Below, piece by piece: positions 9,331 to 18,579 of a stretch of 64,000 nt of DNA. Both the position numbers and the translations under genes were made by a program. The stretch's first letter is position 1; each line of letters opens with the position of its first letter. The stretch covers positions 372,001 to 436,000 of the forward strand of contig NZ_JAVIFV010000004.1 of assembly GCF_031157375.1 (NCBI RefSeq). The letters run 5' to 3'. The notes under the pieces were generated by a model. It worked only from the letters and a program-made list of their open reading frames with translations, did not search any database and was not told the origin of the DNA. Origin of the DNA: Sphingosinicella sp. LHD-64 (lineage in GTDB: Bacteria; Pseudomonadota; Alphaproteobacteria; Sphingomonadales; Sphingomonadaceae).

Positions 9331-10514
9331 GCGACGACGACGCCTTCCGCGCCGAGGTGCGCGCCTTCATTGCCGAGAACCTGCCGGAGGAGATCAGCCG
9401 GCGTACGCTTCTCTTCTATCACCCGCACAAGCCGGACGTGCTCGACTGGACGGCGAAGCTCAACGCGCGCGGCTGGTCGGTGCCGGGCTGGCCGACCGAA
9501 TATGGCGGCCCCGGCTGGACGATCGCGCAGCGCCACATCTTCGAGGAGGAATGCTTCGCCGCCGGCTGTCCAGCGCTGAGCCCGCAGGGCGTCTTCCTGG
9601 TCGGGCCGATCATCTACACCTACGGCACCGAGGCGCAGAAGGCGAAGTTCCTTCCCCCGATCCGCAGCGGCGCGCATTTCTGGGCGCAGGGCTTTTCCGA
9701 GCCCAATGCCGGCTCCGACCTCGCCTCGCTCCAGACCCGGGCCGAGCGCGACGGCGACCACTATGTCGTCAACGGCCAGAAGATCTGGACGTCCGAGGCG
9801 CAATATTCGGAATGGCTGTTCCTGCTGGTCCGGACCGGCTTCACCGGCAAGCCGCAGGCCGGCATCTCCTTCCTGCTGGTCGATTTGAAGACGCCGGGCA
9901 TCACCGTCCGGCCGATCGTTTCGATCGACGGCGGGCATATCCTCAACGAAGTGTTCTTCACCGACGTGCGCGTGCCGGTCGAGAATCTCGTCGGCGAGGA
10001 AAACAAGGGCTGGGACTATGGCAAGGAGCTGCTCGCCAACGAGCGGACCTTCTCGGCCGAGGTGCCGCGCTGCAAGGGCCTGCTCGCGCGGCTGAAGCGG
10101 ATCGCGGAGGGGACATTGGTGCGCGGCGTGCCGCTCAGCGAGGACCCGCATTTCGCACGGCGCATCGCACAGCTCGAGATCGAGGTGCTGGCCCACGAGA
10201 CGACCCTGTGGCGGGTCGTCGCCCAGGAAGCGGCCGAGGTCGCGAGTGACGCGCCGACCTCGTCGATCCTCAAGGTGCGCGGGACCGAGCTCATCCAGCG
10301 GATCGGCGCACTGACGGTCGAGGCACTTGGCGACGATGCGCTGCCCGCCTATCCCGAGACCGACTATCTGCTGGGCGCGCCCGACGACCCTCCAGGTACG
10401 CCGCTCGCGCCGGGCGTGACGGCCGATTTCTTCTATCGGCGCGCGATCACGATCTACGGCGGATCGAACGAGATCCAGCGCAACATCATCGCGTCCGAAT
10501 TGCTGCGGGGCTGA
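9327..10514 (+). CDS. Acyl-CoA dehydrogenase, large-type subunit of an adjacent pair
   Basis: A 395-residue flavoprotein with FSEPNAGSDLASLQTRA (FAD/substrate loop) and NGQKIWTSEA. At the C-terminus the usual YEGT catalytic-Glu block reads IYGGSNEIQRNIIA, so the MCAD-type glutamate is a glycine. That variant is common in alpha2beta2 dehydrogenases such as the FadE pairs of actinobacterial steroid catabolism, where the active site is formed with a second, shorter subunit. The gene 5 bp downstream is such a partner. Oxidises an acyl-CoA to the enoyl-CoA and passes electrons to ETF. Confidence 0.9.
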   Translation: MSDDDAFRAEVRAFIAENLPEEISRRTLLFYHPHKPDVLDWTAKLNARGWSVPGWPTEYGGPGWTIAQRHIFEEECFAAGCPALSPQGVFLVGPIIYTYGTEAQKAKFLPPIRSGAHFWAQGFSEPNAGSDLASLQTRAERDGDHYVVNGQKIWTSEAQYSEWLFLLVRTGFTGKPQAGISFLLVDLKTPGITVRPIVSIDGGHILNEVFFTDVRVPVENLVGEENKGWDYGKELLANERTFSAEVPRCKGLLARLKRIAEGTLVRGVPLSEDPHFARRIAQLEIEVLAHETTLWRVVAQEAAEVASDAPTSSILKVRGTELIQRIGALTVEALGDDALPAYPETDYLLGAPDDPPGTPLAPGVTADFFYRRAITIYGGSNEIQRNIIASELLRG

Positions 10515-10519
10515 GTCAG

Positions 10520-11602
10520 ATGGACATAAGATTCATCCCCACCAACGAGCAGGTCATGTTCCGTGACAGCGTCCGCCGCTGGCTGGAGCGGGGCGGGGAA
10601 GGGGGCGCCGATCCCTGGCCGCATTTCGCCGAAATGGGCTGGCTGATGGCCGCTCTACCGGAAGAGGTTGGCGGGCTCGGCGGTAGCCTGGACGATGCGG
10701 CGATCATCGCCGAGGAGCTGGGGCGGGGTTTGGTCAAGGCGCCCTTCGTGGAGGTCGCGGTGACCGCGACGCAGCTCCTGCTGACGCTGGCGCCCGAGCG
10801 AGTGGCGGCGGTCGCATCGGGAGACTCGCGCCCGATCCTCGCGCATGACGAGGCCGAGGCGCGCGGCGATCCGCTCTGGGTGTCGACCCGGGCGCGACGG
10901 GATGGCGAGGGTTGGCGCCTGACGGGACGGAAGACCGGGATCGTAGGCGCCGAAGGGGCCGACATCATTCTCGTTTCGGCCGTCGCCGAGGGGCAAGGGC
11001 TGACCCTGTTCGAAATGCCCGCGGATACGGCACCGCTGCGGCGTTTCCGGACGATCGACGACCGATCCGGCGCCGAGCTCAGGCTGAACGACACCCCCGC
11101 AGTGCCGGTGGGACCGCCGGGCGGCGCCGAGGCGGCGCTGCTCCATGCACTGGATTGCGCGCTCGTGCTCGAAAGCGCCGAGGCGCTGGGCGGGATGGCC
11201 CGGGTGCTCGACATGACGCGCGACTATCTGATGACGCGCAAGCAATTCGGCCGGCCGATCGGCGAGTTCCAGGCGCTCCGGCACCGGCTCGCCGACATGT
11301 TCATCGAGGTTGAGCAGGCGCGCTCGATGGTGCTGCGCGGCCTCGCCGGTCTGCGCGACGCGAACCCGCGCGAACGCGCGCGACTGGCGGCGGCGACCCG
11401 GGCGCGGGTGGCGCAGGCCGGCGCCTTCGTCGGCGCCCAGGGCATCCAGCTCCATGGCGGCATCGGCGTCACCGCGGAATATCCGGTCGGCCACTATTTC
11501 AAGCGGCTCACAGCCTTCGATCTCCGGCACGGCCCCTCGGCCGTACAGGTGGAGCGCTTCGCGGCGCTGTCGCTGCCGACGCAGGCGGGGACAGGCTCGT
11601 AG
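10520..11602 (+). CDS. Acyl-CoA dehydrogenase, small-type partner subunit
   Basis: A 360-residue divergent acyl-CoA dehydrogenase. The C-terminal four-helix part is recognisable (TRKQFGRPIGEFQALRH, QGIQLHGGIGVTAEYP), while the middle FAD/substrate loop motif is poorly conserved. Together with the gene 5 bp upstream it makes a typical heteromeric dehydrogenase pair. Last gene of the operon 6597-11602; a REP-like repeat follows, and then the converging Mcd-like gene. Confidence 0.87.
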   Translation: MDIRFIPTNEQVMFRDSVRRWLERGGEGGADPWPHFAEMGWLMAALPEEVGGLGGSLDDAAIIAEELGRGLVKAPFVEVAVTATQLLLTLAPERVAAVASGDSRPILAHDEAEARGDPLWVSTRARRDGEGWRLTGRKTGIVGAEGADIILVSAVAEGQGLTLFEMPADTAPLRRFRTIDDRSGAELRLNDTPAVPVGPPGGAEAALLHALDCALVLESAEALGGMARVLDMTRDYLMTRKQFGRPIGEFQALRHRLADMFIEVEQARSMVLRGLAGLRDANPRERARLAAATRARVAQAGAFVGAQGIQLHGGIGVTAEYPVGHYFKRLTAFDLRHGPSAVQVERFAALSLPTQAGTGS

Positions 11603-11610
11603 AGCACGTC

Positions 11611-11690
11611 GTCATACCGGCGAAGGCCGGTATCCAGACCTGAATGAAGGAGTTTTGTCAGGGCTGGACCCCGGCCTATGCCGGGGTGAC
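11611..11690. repeat. REP-like palindromic pair at a convergent junction
   Basis: GTCATACCGGCGAAGGCCGG followed by TATCCAG, and in opposite orientation CTGG-ACCCCGGC...GCCGGGGTGAC. Each arm is itself a small palindrome, the layout of a BIME-like pair. It fills the gap between two converging genes. The sequence differs from the element at 4176-4256, so at least two repeat families are present. Confidence 0.72.
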
Positions 11691-11695
11691 GATTG

Positions 11696-13303
11696 CTACT
11701 TGTTCTGGCCGATCAGGCCGCGGGCGACGACCTGCGCTTGGATCTCGGCGGCGCCTTCGAAGATGCTGAGGATGCGGGCGTCGCACAGCACGCGGCTCGC
11801 CTCATATTCGAGCGCATAGCCGTTGCCGCCGTGGATCTGGACATTCGCGTCGGCATTGGTCCAGGCGACCCGCGCGGCCAGCAGCTTGGCCATGCCCGCC
11901 TCGACATCGCAGCGCTGGCCCGCATCCTTGCGCCGCGCCGCGGCATAGGTGAGCTCGCGGGCGAGGACGATCTCCACTGCCATCAGCGCGAGCTTGTCGG
12001 AGACGCGCGGAAATTCGATCAGCGGGCAACCGAACTGCTTCCGTTCGGTCGCGTAGCGAAGCGCCAGATCGAAGGCATTCCAGCCGACGCCGATCGCGCG
12101 CGCCGCGGTCTGGATGCGCGCGCCCTCGAAGGTGCGCATGAGCTGCCGGAAGCCTCGGCCCTCGACCCCGCCGAGCAGGCCGTCTGCGGCGACCGGGAAG
12201 CTGTCGAAGGCGAGGACATATTCCTTCATCCCGCGATAGCCGAGCACCTCGATCTCGCTGCCGTCGAGGCCCGTGTCGGGGAAGGGCGCGTCAGGCTGTG
12301 GGCGTTGCTTTTCGGCGAGCATCATCGACAGGCCGTTATGGCCAGGCGTGCCGGGATCGGTGCGGACCAGAACGGTCATCAGGTCGGCGCGCGCCGCATG
12401 GGTGATCCAGGTCTTGGCGCCATGGATGCGCCAGTTCCCGTCGGCGTCTCGCTCGGCGCGGGTGCGCAGCGCGCCGAGATCGGAGCCGGTGTCGGGCTCG
12501 GTGAAGACGGCGGTGGGGAGGATCGCGCCGGATGCCAGGCCCGGTAGCCATCTCGCCTTCTGCGCGTCGGTCCCGCTGGCGCCGATCAGCTCGCCGGCGA
12601 TCTCGGACCGGGTGCCGAGCGAGCCGGCGCAGATCCAGCCGCGGCTCAGCTCCTCGGAGACCACGCACATGGCGAGCTTGCCGAGGCCGAGACCGCCATG
12701 CTCGGGATCGATGCAGATGCCGAACACCCCGAGCGCGGCCATTTCCGCGATGACGTCGTCGGGGATCAGCGCATCGGCGAGATGCCATTGATGGGCGTGC
12801 GGCGCGATCCGCTCCGCCGCGAAGGTGCGGAACTGGTGGCGGACCATGTCGAGCGTTTCGTCATGAAGGGACTCGTCGGGCCGGACGCTCTCGCGCAGCA
12901 GCGCCGCAAGCCCCGCGCGCGTCTCCGCGACATTGCCCTGGTCGAGGAAGCGCGCGACCGCGGGATCGGCGGCGAGGCGGGCCGCCGCCCCGGTCAGCCC
13001 CAGCTCCTGCGGGCGGGCGAATTCGGTCTGGCTCATCGGCACGCCACCGAGAAGCTGGGCGAGATACTCGCCGAAGCCCACCTTGAGGACGAGGTCCTCG
13101 ATTTCCCCGCCGCGACCCTTCGCCGCCCAGTGCGCGGTGGCGGCCAACGCCTCGGCGGTCGTCGCGATCCAGGCGAAGCCGTGCAGCAGGCGCTGCGCGC
13201 GGTCGCCCGCGGGAAGCGCCGACATCGCCCGGTCCTGCGCTGCGTCCGCAAAGGCGTGCGCGGCCCGCGCGGCCCGGACAGCGAGGGCGATCCAGTCGCT
13301 CAT
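11696..13303 (-). CDS. mcd: Methylsuccinyl-CoA dehydrogenase-like flavoprotein
   Basis: A 535-residue acyl-CoA dehydrogenase, about 150 residues longer at the N-terminus than the common type. The extension contains [14 protein letters not shown] and [17 protein letters not shown], the hallmark of the Mcd branch that oxidises (2S)-methylsuccinyl-CoA to mesaconyl-C1-CoA in the ethylmalonyl-CoA pathway. The dehydrogenase part has [17 protein letters not shown] and FEGAAEIQ with the catalytic Glu. The start at 13303 overlaps the Meh-like gene by 4 bp; the open frame runs further up but only inside that gene. Together with the two genes before it, it would take methylsuccinyl-CoA to citramalyl-CoA. 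The symbol rests on motif recall; substrate untested. Confidence 0.75.
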   Translation of the reverse strand: MSDWIALAVRAARAAHAFADAAQDRAMSALPAGDRAQRLLHGFAWIATTAEALAATAHWAAKGRGGEIEDLVLKVGFGEYLAQLLGGVPMSQTEFARPQELGLTGAAARLAADPAVARFLDQGNVAETRAGLAALLRESVRPDESLHDETLDMVRHQFRTFAAERIAPHAHQWHLADALIPDDVIAEMAALGVFGICIDPEHGGLGLGKLAMCVVSEELSRGWICAGSLGTRSEIAGELIGASGTDAQKARWLPGLASGAILPTAVFTEPDTGSDLGALRTRAERDADGNWRIHGAKTWITHAARADLMTVLVRTDPGTPGHNGLSMMLAEKQRPQPDAPFPDTGLDGSEIEVLGYRGMKEYVLAFDSFPVAADGLLGGVEGRGFRQLMRTFEGARIQTAARAIGVGWNAFDLALRYATERKQFGCPLIEFPRVSDKLALMAVEIVLARELTYAAARRKDAGQRCDVEAGMAKLLAARVAWTNADANVQIHGGNGYALEYEASRVLCDARILSIFEGAAEIQAQVVARGLIGQNK

Positions 13304-14121
13304 CGCCAGCTCGCCGTCGCGCTGACCGCAATTGCGCCGTCGCAGCGCAGGGCACACAGCCCGCCCGGGCCCGTCCGCTCGAGCCGGACCGGCTGACCGG
13401 CGAACAGCGGTGCCTCCGCCCGGAAGGCGAAGGTCGCGAGCGGCCCGTCGCGCGCCGCCAGCATCGCCAGCTTCGCGGCGGCGAACGGTCCTTGCACGAC
13501 CAGCCCCGGATAGTCTTCGACGACGGTGGCATAAGGCAGGTCGTAATGGATGCGGTGGCTGTTGAAGGTGACGGCGGAGAAGCGGAACAGATGAACAGCC
13601 TCCGGCCGCCACACGTCGCCGCTCTCCGCATCGTCGGCCGGGACCGGCAACGGGACAGGCGCACCGGCCCCGCGATAGACCAATGTCTGCCGTTCGGCGA
13701 TGCGGACCTCGCCCTCCTGCCGGACGGTGCGATCCACGACAACGAAGACCAGATCGCCGCTGCGGCCGCGCTTGTGGTCGAGGTCGGCGATGCGGACCTC
13801 CAGCTCCGCTTCGCGGTCGAGCAGCAGTGGCGCTTCGAAGCGGAAGGATGCCGCCGCGAACATCCGGCGCGGCAGCGTGATCGGCGGGATGAAGCCGCCT
13901 CGCTTCGGATGGCCGTCCGGCCCCAGCTCGCCGTCGGACACCGCTCCGGCGAACCAGGCCCAGAGCGCGAGCGGCGGCGGCGCCGTCATGACGTCGCGCT
14001 CCGCGCCGGTCGCTGCGGCGAAACGGCGCAGGCTGGCCGTATCCAGGAGCTGGCGCCGGATTTCGGTGCGGCCGACATGCTGTCGCCATTCCGCGATGTC
14101 GGCTTCGGTCACCGCGGTCAT
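13300..14121 (-). CDS. HTD2/mesaconyl-C4-CoA hydratase-like dehydratase
   Basis: A 273-residue double-hotdog protein. [16 protein letters not shown] contains the catalytic His and matches the mesaconyl-C4-CoA (3-methylfumaryl-CoA) hydratase / HTD2 group; [16 protein letters not shown] in the first half is also typical. It should hydrate mesaconyl-C4-CoA to citramalyl-CoA in the cytosol. It overlaps by 4 bp both the upstream isomerase-like gene and the downstream Mcd-like gene, an order that mirrors consecutive reactions. Other HTD2-type substrates (itaconyl-CoA, other unsaturated dicarboxylyl-CoAs) are possible. Confidence 0.8.
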   Translation of the reverse strand: MTAVTEADIAEWRQHVGRTEIRRQLLDTASLRRFAAATGAERDVMTAPPPLALWAWFAGAVSDGELGPDGHPKRGGFIPPITLPRRMFAAASFRFEAPLLLDREAELEVRIADLDHKRGRSGDLVFVVVDRTVRQEGEVRIAERQTLVYRGAGAPVPLPVPADDAESGDVWRPEAVHLFRFSAVTFNSHRIHYDLPYATVVEDYPGLVVQGPFAAAKLAMLAARDGPLATFAFRAEAPLFAGQPVRLERTGPGGLCALRCDGAIAVSATASWR

Positions 14122-15314
14122 GCCACCAGTCCCGTATCGTGCAGCCGGGCGATCTCGCCCGAGCCGAGCCCGAGCAGGTCCGCGAGAACCTCATCCGTAT
14201 CAGCGCCGATCCGGGGCGCGGGATCGGGGGCGTGGGCACTCTCGCCCGGCAGGCGCGCCGCTGCTCCCGGCGTCAAATAGGTGCCGGCAGGATGGGAGAT
14301 CGGCGCGAAAACCGGATTCTCTGTGAAGAGTCGCGGCTCCTCCACCAAGGCTTCGCCGAGCGTACGATATGTCGACCAGCAGACTCCCGCCTCGTCGAAC
14401 GCCGCCGCCAACTCGGTGGCGTCGCGTGCGACGACCGCCGCAGCGACGATCGGCGTCAGCTCGGCACGATGGAGGAATCGTGCGCCTTCGTCCCGCGCGA
14501 ATGAGGCTTCCGTCCTGACTTCCAGCGCCGCGACCGCCTCGCCAATGCCGAGCGCGGTGACCAAACCCGCCCACTGCCGCGGCGTGATCGCGACGATCAT
14601 CAGCCGCTGGCCGTCGCGCGTCTCGAAGTCGCGGCCGAAGGCGCCGAACAGGTCGTTGCCGGAGCGCGGCCGGTCGCCGCCCGCGATCACGTCCGCCACC
14701 TGGCCGAGATGGCCGAGGCTGGCGGCGGCGAGGTCGGACAGCGCCAGCCGCACCTCTCGCCCCCTGCCCGAGGCGCGACGCTCCCGCTCGGCGCCGAGCA
14801 AGGCGAACGCGCCATAGGCGCCCGCCATCAGGTCCCAGGCCGGCAGGACATGATTGATCGGTCTCGGATCGTCGGCCGGCCCGGTCATCATCGGCACGCC
14901 GACCGCCGCGTTGATCGTGTAGTCGACCGCCGGCGTCCCGTCCGCCCAGCCCATGATGCGCAGGCAGACGAGGTCCGCCCGCAGCGCGGCGAGCCGATCG
15001 TAGGCGAGGAAGCCGTCGGCCGGGAAATTGGTGACGAACAGGCCGTCGCCGGCCGTGGCGATCCGCTGCGCCAGTTCGCGCCCCTGGGGGCGCGTGAGGT
15101 CGATCGCGATCGATTGCTTGCCCTTGTTCAGCCCCTCCCAATAGAGGCTCGCCCCGTTCGCCGCGCGCGGCCAGCGGTGCGCGTCCGGCCCGCCGCCGAT
15201 CTGGTCGAAACGGATCACGCGCGCGCCCATCTGGGCGAGGTGCAGGCCGCAGCACGGGCCGGCGATGAAGGATGCACCTTCCACCACGGTCAGTCCGGCG
15301 AGAAGATTGTACAT
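14118..15314 (-). CDS. mct: CaiB/BaiF family, 2-methylfumaryl-CoA isomerase-like (Mct)
   Basis: A 398-residue class III CoA-transferase family member. Long stretches match the Mct branch: [39 protein letters not shown] and [13 protein letters not shown]. Mct moves CoA within mesaconyl-CoA from C1 to C4 and is not a general CoA transferase. The hydratase that uses mesaconyl-C4-CoA is the next gene (4 bp overlap) and the dehydrogenase that makes mesaconyl-C1-CoA comes after that. The three together support the call more than any one alone. An acid:CoA transferase on a related dicarboxylate remains possible. Confidence 0.75.
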   Translation of the reverse strand: MYNLLAGLTVVEGASFIAGPCCGLHLAQMGARVIRFDQIGGGPDAHRWPRAANGASLYWEGLNKGKQSIAIDLTRPQGRELAQRIATAGDGLFVTNFPADGFLAYDRLAALRADLVCLRIMGWADGTPAVDYTINAAVGVPMMTGPADDPRPINHVLPAWDLMAGAYGAFALLGAERERRASGRGREVRLALSDLAAASLGHLGQVADVIAGGDRPRSGNDLFGAFGRDFETRDGQRLMIVAITPRQWAGLVTALGIGEAVAALEVRTEASFARDEGARFLHRAELTPIVAAAVVARDATELAAAFDEAGVCWSTYRTLGEALVEEPRLFTENPVFAPISHPAGTYLTPGAAARLPGESAHAPDPAPRIGADTDEVLADLLGLGSGEIARLHDTGLVA

Positions 15315-15321
15315 TGATCGG

Positions 15322-16092
15322 CTATCGCCCGTTGAACGCCGGCTTGCGCTTCTCGAGGAAGGCGGCCATGCCCTCGTCGCGGTCCTCGGTCGCGAAGAGC
15401 AGCTGAAACGCCTTGCGCTCCAGCACCAGAGCCGTCTCGAGCGAGGCGTCGGCGCCGAGGCTCACCACCTCCTTGATGGCATCGACCGAGAGCGGCGGCA
15501 GCGCCGCGATCTTCGCGGCAAGCTTGAGCGCGTGGGGCAGCACCTCCGCATCGGCCACGCATTCGGACGCCAGGCCCATCGCCGCCGCTTCCGGTCCGGG
15601 GATGAAGTCGCCGGTCAACAGGTAGCGCATCGCCTTGAACTTGCCCGCCGCGCGCAGGAAGCGCTGCGTGCCGCCGGCGCCGGGCATGATGCCGACCTTG
15701 ACCTCGGGCAGGCCGAACTTCGAACCCTCGCCGGCGATGATGATGTCGCAGTGGAGCGCCAGCTCGCAGCCGCCGCCGAGCGCGAAGCCGTTCACGGCCG
15801 CGATCACCGGCGCCCGGCACGACTCCATCGCCTCCCAGGCGACCCGCGAGCTGCGGAAGTTCGTGTCGTGCACGGTGCGCGTCTTGAGCTCGCCCAGATC
15901 GGCGCCGGCCGCGAACGCTTTCTCGTCGCCGGTGATGACGATCGCCCGCACCCCGGGATCGGCGTCGAGCCGGTTGACGATCTCGGCGAGCGTGGCGCGC
16001 ACGCTCGTGCTGAGCGCGTTGAGCACGTCGGGCCGGTTGATGCGCAGCAGCGCGACGCCGTCCGAGGGGCGTTCTTCGAGGATCTCGGCCAT
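15322..16092 (-). CDS. Enoyl-CoA hydratase (crotonase family)
   Basis: A 256-residue crotonase with the canonical blocks FAAGADLGEL, NGFALGGGCELALHCD and GLPEVKVGIMPGAGGTQR. One catalytic Glu (in LPEVKVG) is present; at the position of the second, in AMRYLLTG, there is Arg, as in some PaaF-like proteins. The most standard hydratase of the three crotonases here. Starts with an ATGA overlap on the upstream acyl-CoA dehydrogenase and is followed after 7 bp by the Mct-like gene. Confidence 0.88.
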   Translation of the reverse strand: MAEILEERPSDGVALLRINRPDVLNALSTSVRATLAEIVNRLDADPGVRAIVITGDEKAFAAGADLGELKTRTVHDTNFRSSRVAWEAMESCRAPVIAAVNGFALGGGCELALHCDIIIAGEGSKFGLPEVKVGIMPGAGGTQRFLRAAGKFKAMRYLLTGDFIPGPEAAAMGLASECVADAEVLPHALKLAAKIAALPPLSVDAIKEVVSLGADASLETALVLERKAFQLLFATEDRDEGMAAFLEKRKPAFNGR

Positions 16093-17246
16093 CAGACCGC
16101 CAGCCCCGCGTCGCGCAGGAGCGACCGCGCGATGATAACCTGCTGAATCTGCGACGTGCCCTCGTAGATGCGCAGCAGCCGCACGTCGCGATAGAAGCGC
16201 TCGACCTTGTAATCGGCCATGTAACCGGCGCCGCCATGGATCTGGACGGCGCGATCGGCGACCCGGCCGACCGCCTCGGTGGTGAAGTATTTGGTGGCGG
16301 CGACATCGGCGGAGACCTTCTCGCCGGCATCGAAGCGGCGGGCGACGTCGGCCACCATCACCCGCGAGGCGAAGGCGTCGGTGCGGCTGTCGGCGAGCAT
16401 GCCCTGGACGAGCTGGAAGCCGCCGATCGCCTGGCCGAACTGCTTGCGCTCGACGGCATAGCGCACGGACTCCTCGACCAGCCGGTCGCTCATCCCGGCG
16501 GCGAGCGCCGACATGTGGATGCGGCCGCGGTCGAGCACCTTCATCGCGGTCTTGAAGCCGCGCCCGGGAACGCCGCCGATGATGTTCGCCGCCGGCACCG
16601 CGACATCGTCGAAGATGACGTCGCAGGTGATGGTGCCCCTCTGGCCCATCTTCCTATCTGGCTTGCCGAAGGTGATGCCCGAGGTGTCGGCGGGGAGGAT
16701 GAAGGCACTGATTCCGGCGGCGCCGGCGACACCAGGCTCGCTGCGCGCCATCACGGTAAACATGCCGGCACGCGGCGCATTGGTGATGAAGCGCTTGGTG
16801 CCGTTGAGGCGGTAGACGTCGCCGTCCCGGGTCGCGCTGGTCTGGATCGACGCGGCGTCGGAGCCGGCATTGGGCTCGGTCAGCGCGAAGGAGGCGATCG
16901 CTTCGCCGGAGGCGAGCTTCGGCAGCCATTCGCGCTTCTGTTCGTCGGTGCCGTCGATGACGATGCCCTGGCTGCCGATGCCGACGGTGGTGCCGATCAC
17001 CGATCGGAAGGCAAAGGCGGTGCGGCCCAGCTCAAAGACGATCTCGGCCTCCTCGGACATGGAAAGGCCGAGGCCGCCATAGTCTTCCGGAATCGAGAGG
17101 CCGAACAGGCCGAGCTCGCGCATCTCCTGGACGATCTCGGCCGGAACCTCGTCCTCGGCCTCAAGCCGGTCCTCGTTGGGTACGAGCCGCTCGTCGACGA
17201 AACGTCGCACGGTCGTCTTCAGCAGCTCGAACGTGTCCGAATCCAT
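16092..17246 (-). CDS. Acyl-CoA dehydrogenase
   Basis: A 384-residue classical acyl-CoA dehydrogenase: FALTEPNAGSDAASIQT (FAD/substrate loop), TNAPRAGMF, YAVERKQFGQAIGGFQ and IYEGTSQIQQVIIAR with the catalytic Glu. The start at 17246 (MDSDTFELLKTT) is preferred because GGAGCAGGA lies in good Shine-Dalgarno position; the open frame begins 14 codons earlier, in the promoter region. First gene of the minus operon ACAD-crotonase-Mct-Meh-Mcd. It probably makes the enoyl-CoA for the next gene in the operon. Confidence 0.9.
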   Translation of the reverse strand: MDSDTFELLKTTVRRFVDERLVPNEDRLEAEDEVPAEIVQEMRELGLFGLSIPEDYGGLGLSMSEEAEIVFELGRTAFAFRSVIGTTVGIGSQGIVIDGTDEQKREWLPKLASGEAIASFALTEPNAGSDAASIQTSATRDGDVYRLNGTKRFITNAPRAGMFTVMARSEPGVAGAAGISAFILPADTSGITFGKPDRKMGQRGTITCDVIFDDVAVPAANIIGGVPGRGFKTAMKVLDRGRIHMSALAAGMSDRLVEESVRYAVERKQFGQAIGGFQLVQGMLADSRTDAFASRVMVADVARRFDAGEKVSADVAATKYFTTEAVGRVADRAVQIHGGAGYMADYKVERFYRDVRLLRIYEGTSQIQQVIIARSLLRDAGLAV

Positions 17247-17295
17247 CCCGTTCCTGCTCCAACCCCTCTCGTTTGTCGCACAGTTCAAGATGAAA

Positions 17296-17309
17296 TAGAA
17301 CTACCTCAT
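17296..17309. promoter_or_regulatory. Putative operator, degenerate copy, divergent promoter
   Basis: TAGAACTACCTCAT matches TTGAG-N4-CTCAA at 7 of 10 positions. It lies between two divergent operons (ACAD at 17246, minus; CoA-transferase at 17365, plus), where one site could serve both directions. Weaker than the sites at 6540 and 21153. Confidence 0.38.
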
Positions 17310-17364
17310 TGAACAATTTTGCCTTCGAGGCTAGTCAGGGTCGTCAGTCGGCGGGAGAGACCGG

Positions 17365-18579
17365 ATGAGGCACTTCGAGGCAGGCCAGCAACCGGAGGCC
17401 GGCGTGCTTCACGGCATCCGCGTGCTCGATTTCGGCCGCTATGTGGCCGGGCCCTATTGCGCGACCGTGCTGGCCGATTTCGGCGCCGACGTGATCCGGA
17501 TTGAGCGGCGCGGCGGCGGCGAGGACCGCGCGATCGTGCCAGTGACGCCGGAGGGGGAGGGGGCGATCTTCCTCCAGATCAACCGGAACAAGCGCTCGGT
17601 GACGCTCGATCCGCGCCATCCGGACGGTAGCGTGCTGCTCCGCCGGCTGGTCGCAGGTGCCGACGTGGTCGTCGCCAACCTGCCGGTGCCGTCGCTGGCT
17701 GCCATGGGCCTCGACTATCCGTCGCTCAAGGCGCTGCGCGCGGACATCATACTCGCCAATGTCTCCTCTTTCGGGCCGGACGGCCCCTGGGCCGGGCGGG
17801 GCGGGTTCGACAGCATCGGCCAGGCGATGTGCGGCGCGGCCTTTCTCAGCGGCCAGCCCGGCCGGCCGATGCGCACCCCGATCACCTGGGTCGATCATGC
17901 CGCCGGTCTTCATGCCGCGATCGGAGTGATGATCGCGCTGTTCGCCCGTCAGCAAGCGGGGGAAGGGCAGGAGGTGCAGGCGAGCCTGCTCGGCTCGGCG
18001 CTGGCGTTCGGCGCGACCTGGCTGATCGAGGAGGCGATAACCGGGATCGGCCGGCAGGCGACGGGCAATCGCAGCTTCGTCAACGGGCCGACCGACATGT
18101 TCGAGACGATGGACGGCTGGATCGTGACGCAGGTCGTCGGGGACGCCCTGTTCGGACGCTGGGTGAGCGTTATTGAGGAACCTCAATGGTTGGGTGACTC
18201 TCGGTTTGCCACTGACGAGCTGCGCGGCATCAACGGCGCCCTCCTGTCCGCACGGATGGCGCGCTGGTGTCGCACCCGCACCAGCCGGGCGGTGCTGGAC
18301 GCGCTCGGGCAGGCGGGGATTCCCGCCGGCCCCATCCTTTCGCCCGCCGAGGCCAATGCCCATCCGCAGGTCCACGCGCTGGGCCTGACCGAGAACGTTC
18401 CTTGTCCCGGCCTCGAAGCCGGCGCGCCGCTGATGCGCTTTCCTGTCGCGATGCACGCCAATCCGGACAACATCCGGCGTGCTCCGCCGACTCCCGGCCA
18501 GCACAATGAGGAGATACTCGGCGAACTCGGCTATTCAGCCGCCGACATCATCCGCCTGGCGGAAAGCGGGGCGATCTAG
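17365..18579 (+). CDS. CaiB/BaiF family CoA-transferase
   Basis: A 404-residue class III CoA-transferase. LDFGRYVAGPYC at the N-terminus, NRNKRSVTLD, and GGFDSIGQAMCG with the catalytic Asp in the expected place. It should exchange CoA between an organic acid and an acyl-CoA donor, an ATP-free way of activating the pathway substrate or an intermediate. GGGAGAG lies a few bases before the ATG. It stands alone on the plus strand and meets the converging TIGR03084-type gene with a 4 bp overlap. A perfect copy of the island's palindrome lies inside this gene (18173-18186). Confidence 0.88.
   Translation: MRHFEAGQQPEAGVLHGIRVLDFGRYVAGPYCATVLADFGADVIRIERRGGGEDRAIVPVTPEGEGAIFLQINRNKRSVTLDPRHPDGSVLLRRLVAGADVVVANLPVPSLAAMGLDYPSLKALRADIILANVSSFGPDGPWAGRGGFDSIGQAMCGAAFLSGQPGRPMRTPITWVDHAAGLHAAIGVMIALFARQQAGEGQEVQASLLGSALAFGATWLIEEAITGIGRQATGNRSFVNGPTDMFETMDGWIVTQVVGDALFGRWVSVIEEPQWLGDSRFATDELRGINGALLSARMARWCRTRTSRAVLDALGQAGIPAGPILSPAEANAHPQVHALGLTENVPCPGLEAGAPLMRFPVAMHANPDNIRRAPPTPGQHNEEILGELGYSAADIIRLAESGAI
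18173..18186. promoter_or_regulatory. Perfect TTGAG-N4-CTCAA palindrome inside a gene
   Basis: TTGAGGAACCTCAA, extended by a matching A/T pair to six-base arms, lies within the CoA-transferase coding sequence. It could be an internal operator or roadblock, or chance. It encodes IEEPQW and so is not a required codon pattern. Confidence 0.3.
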
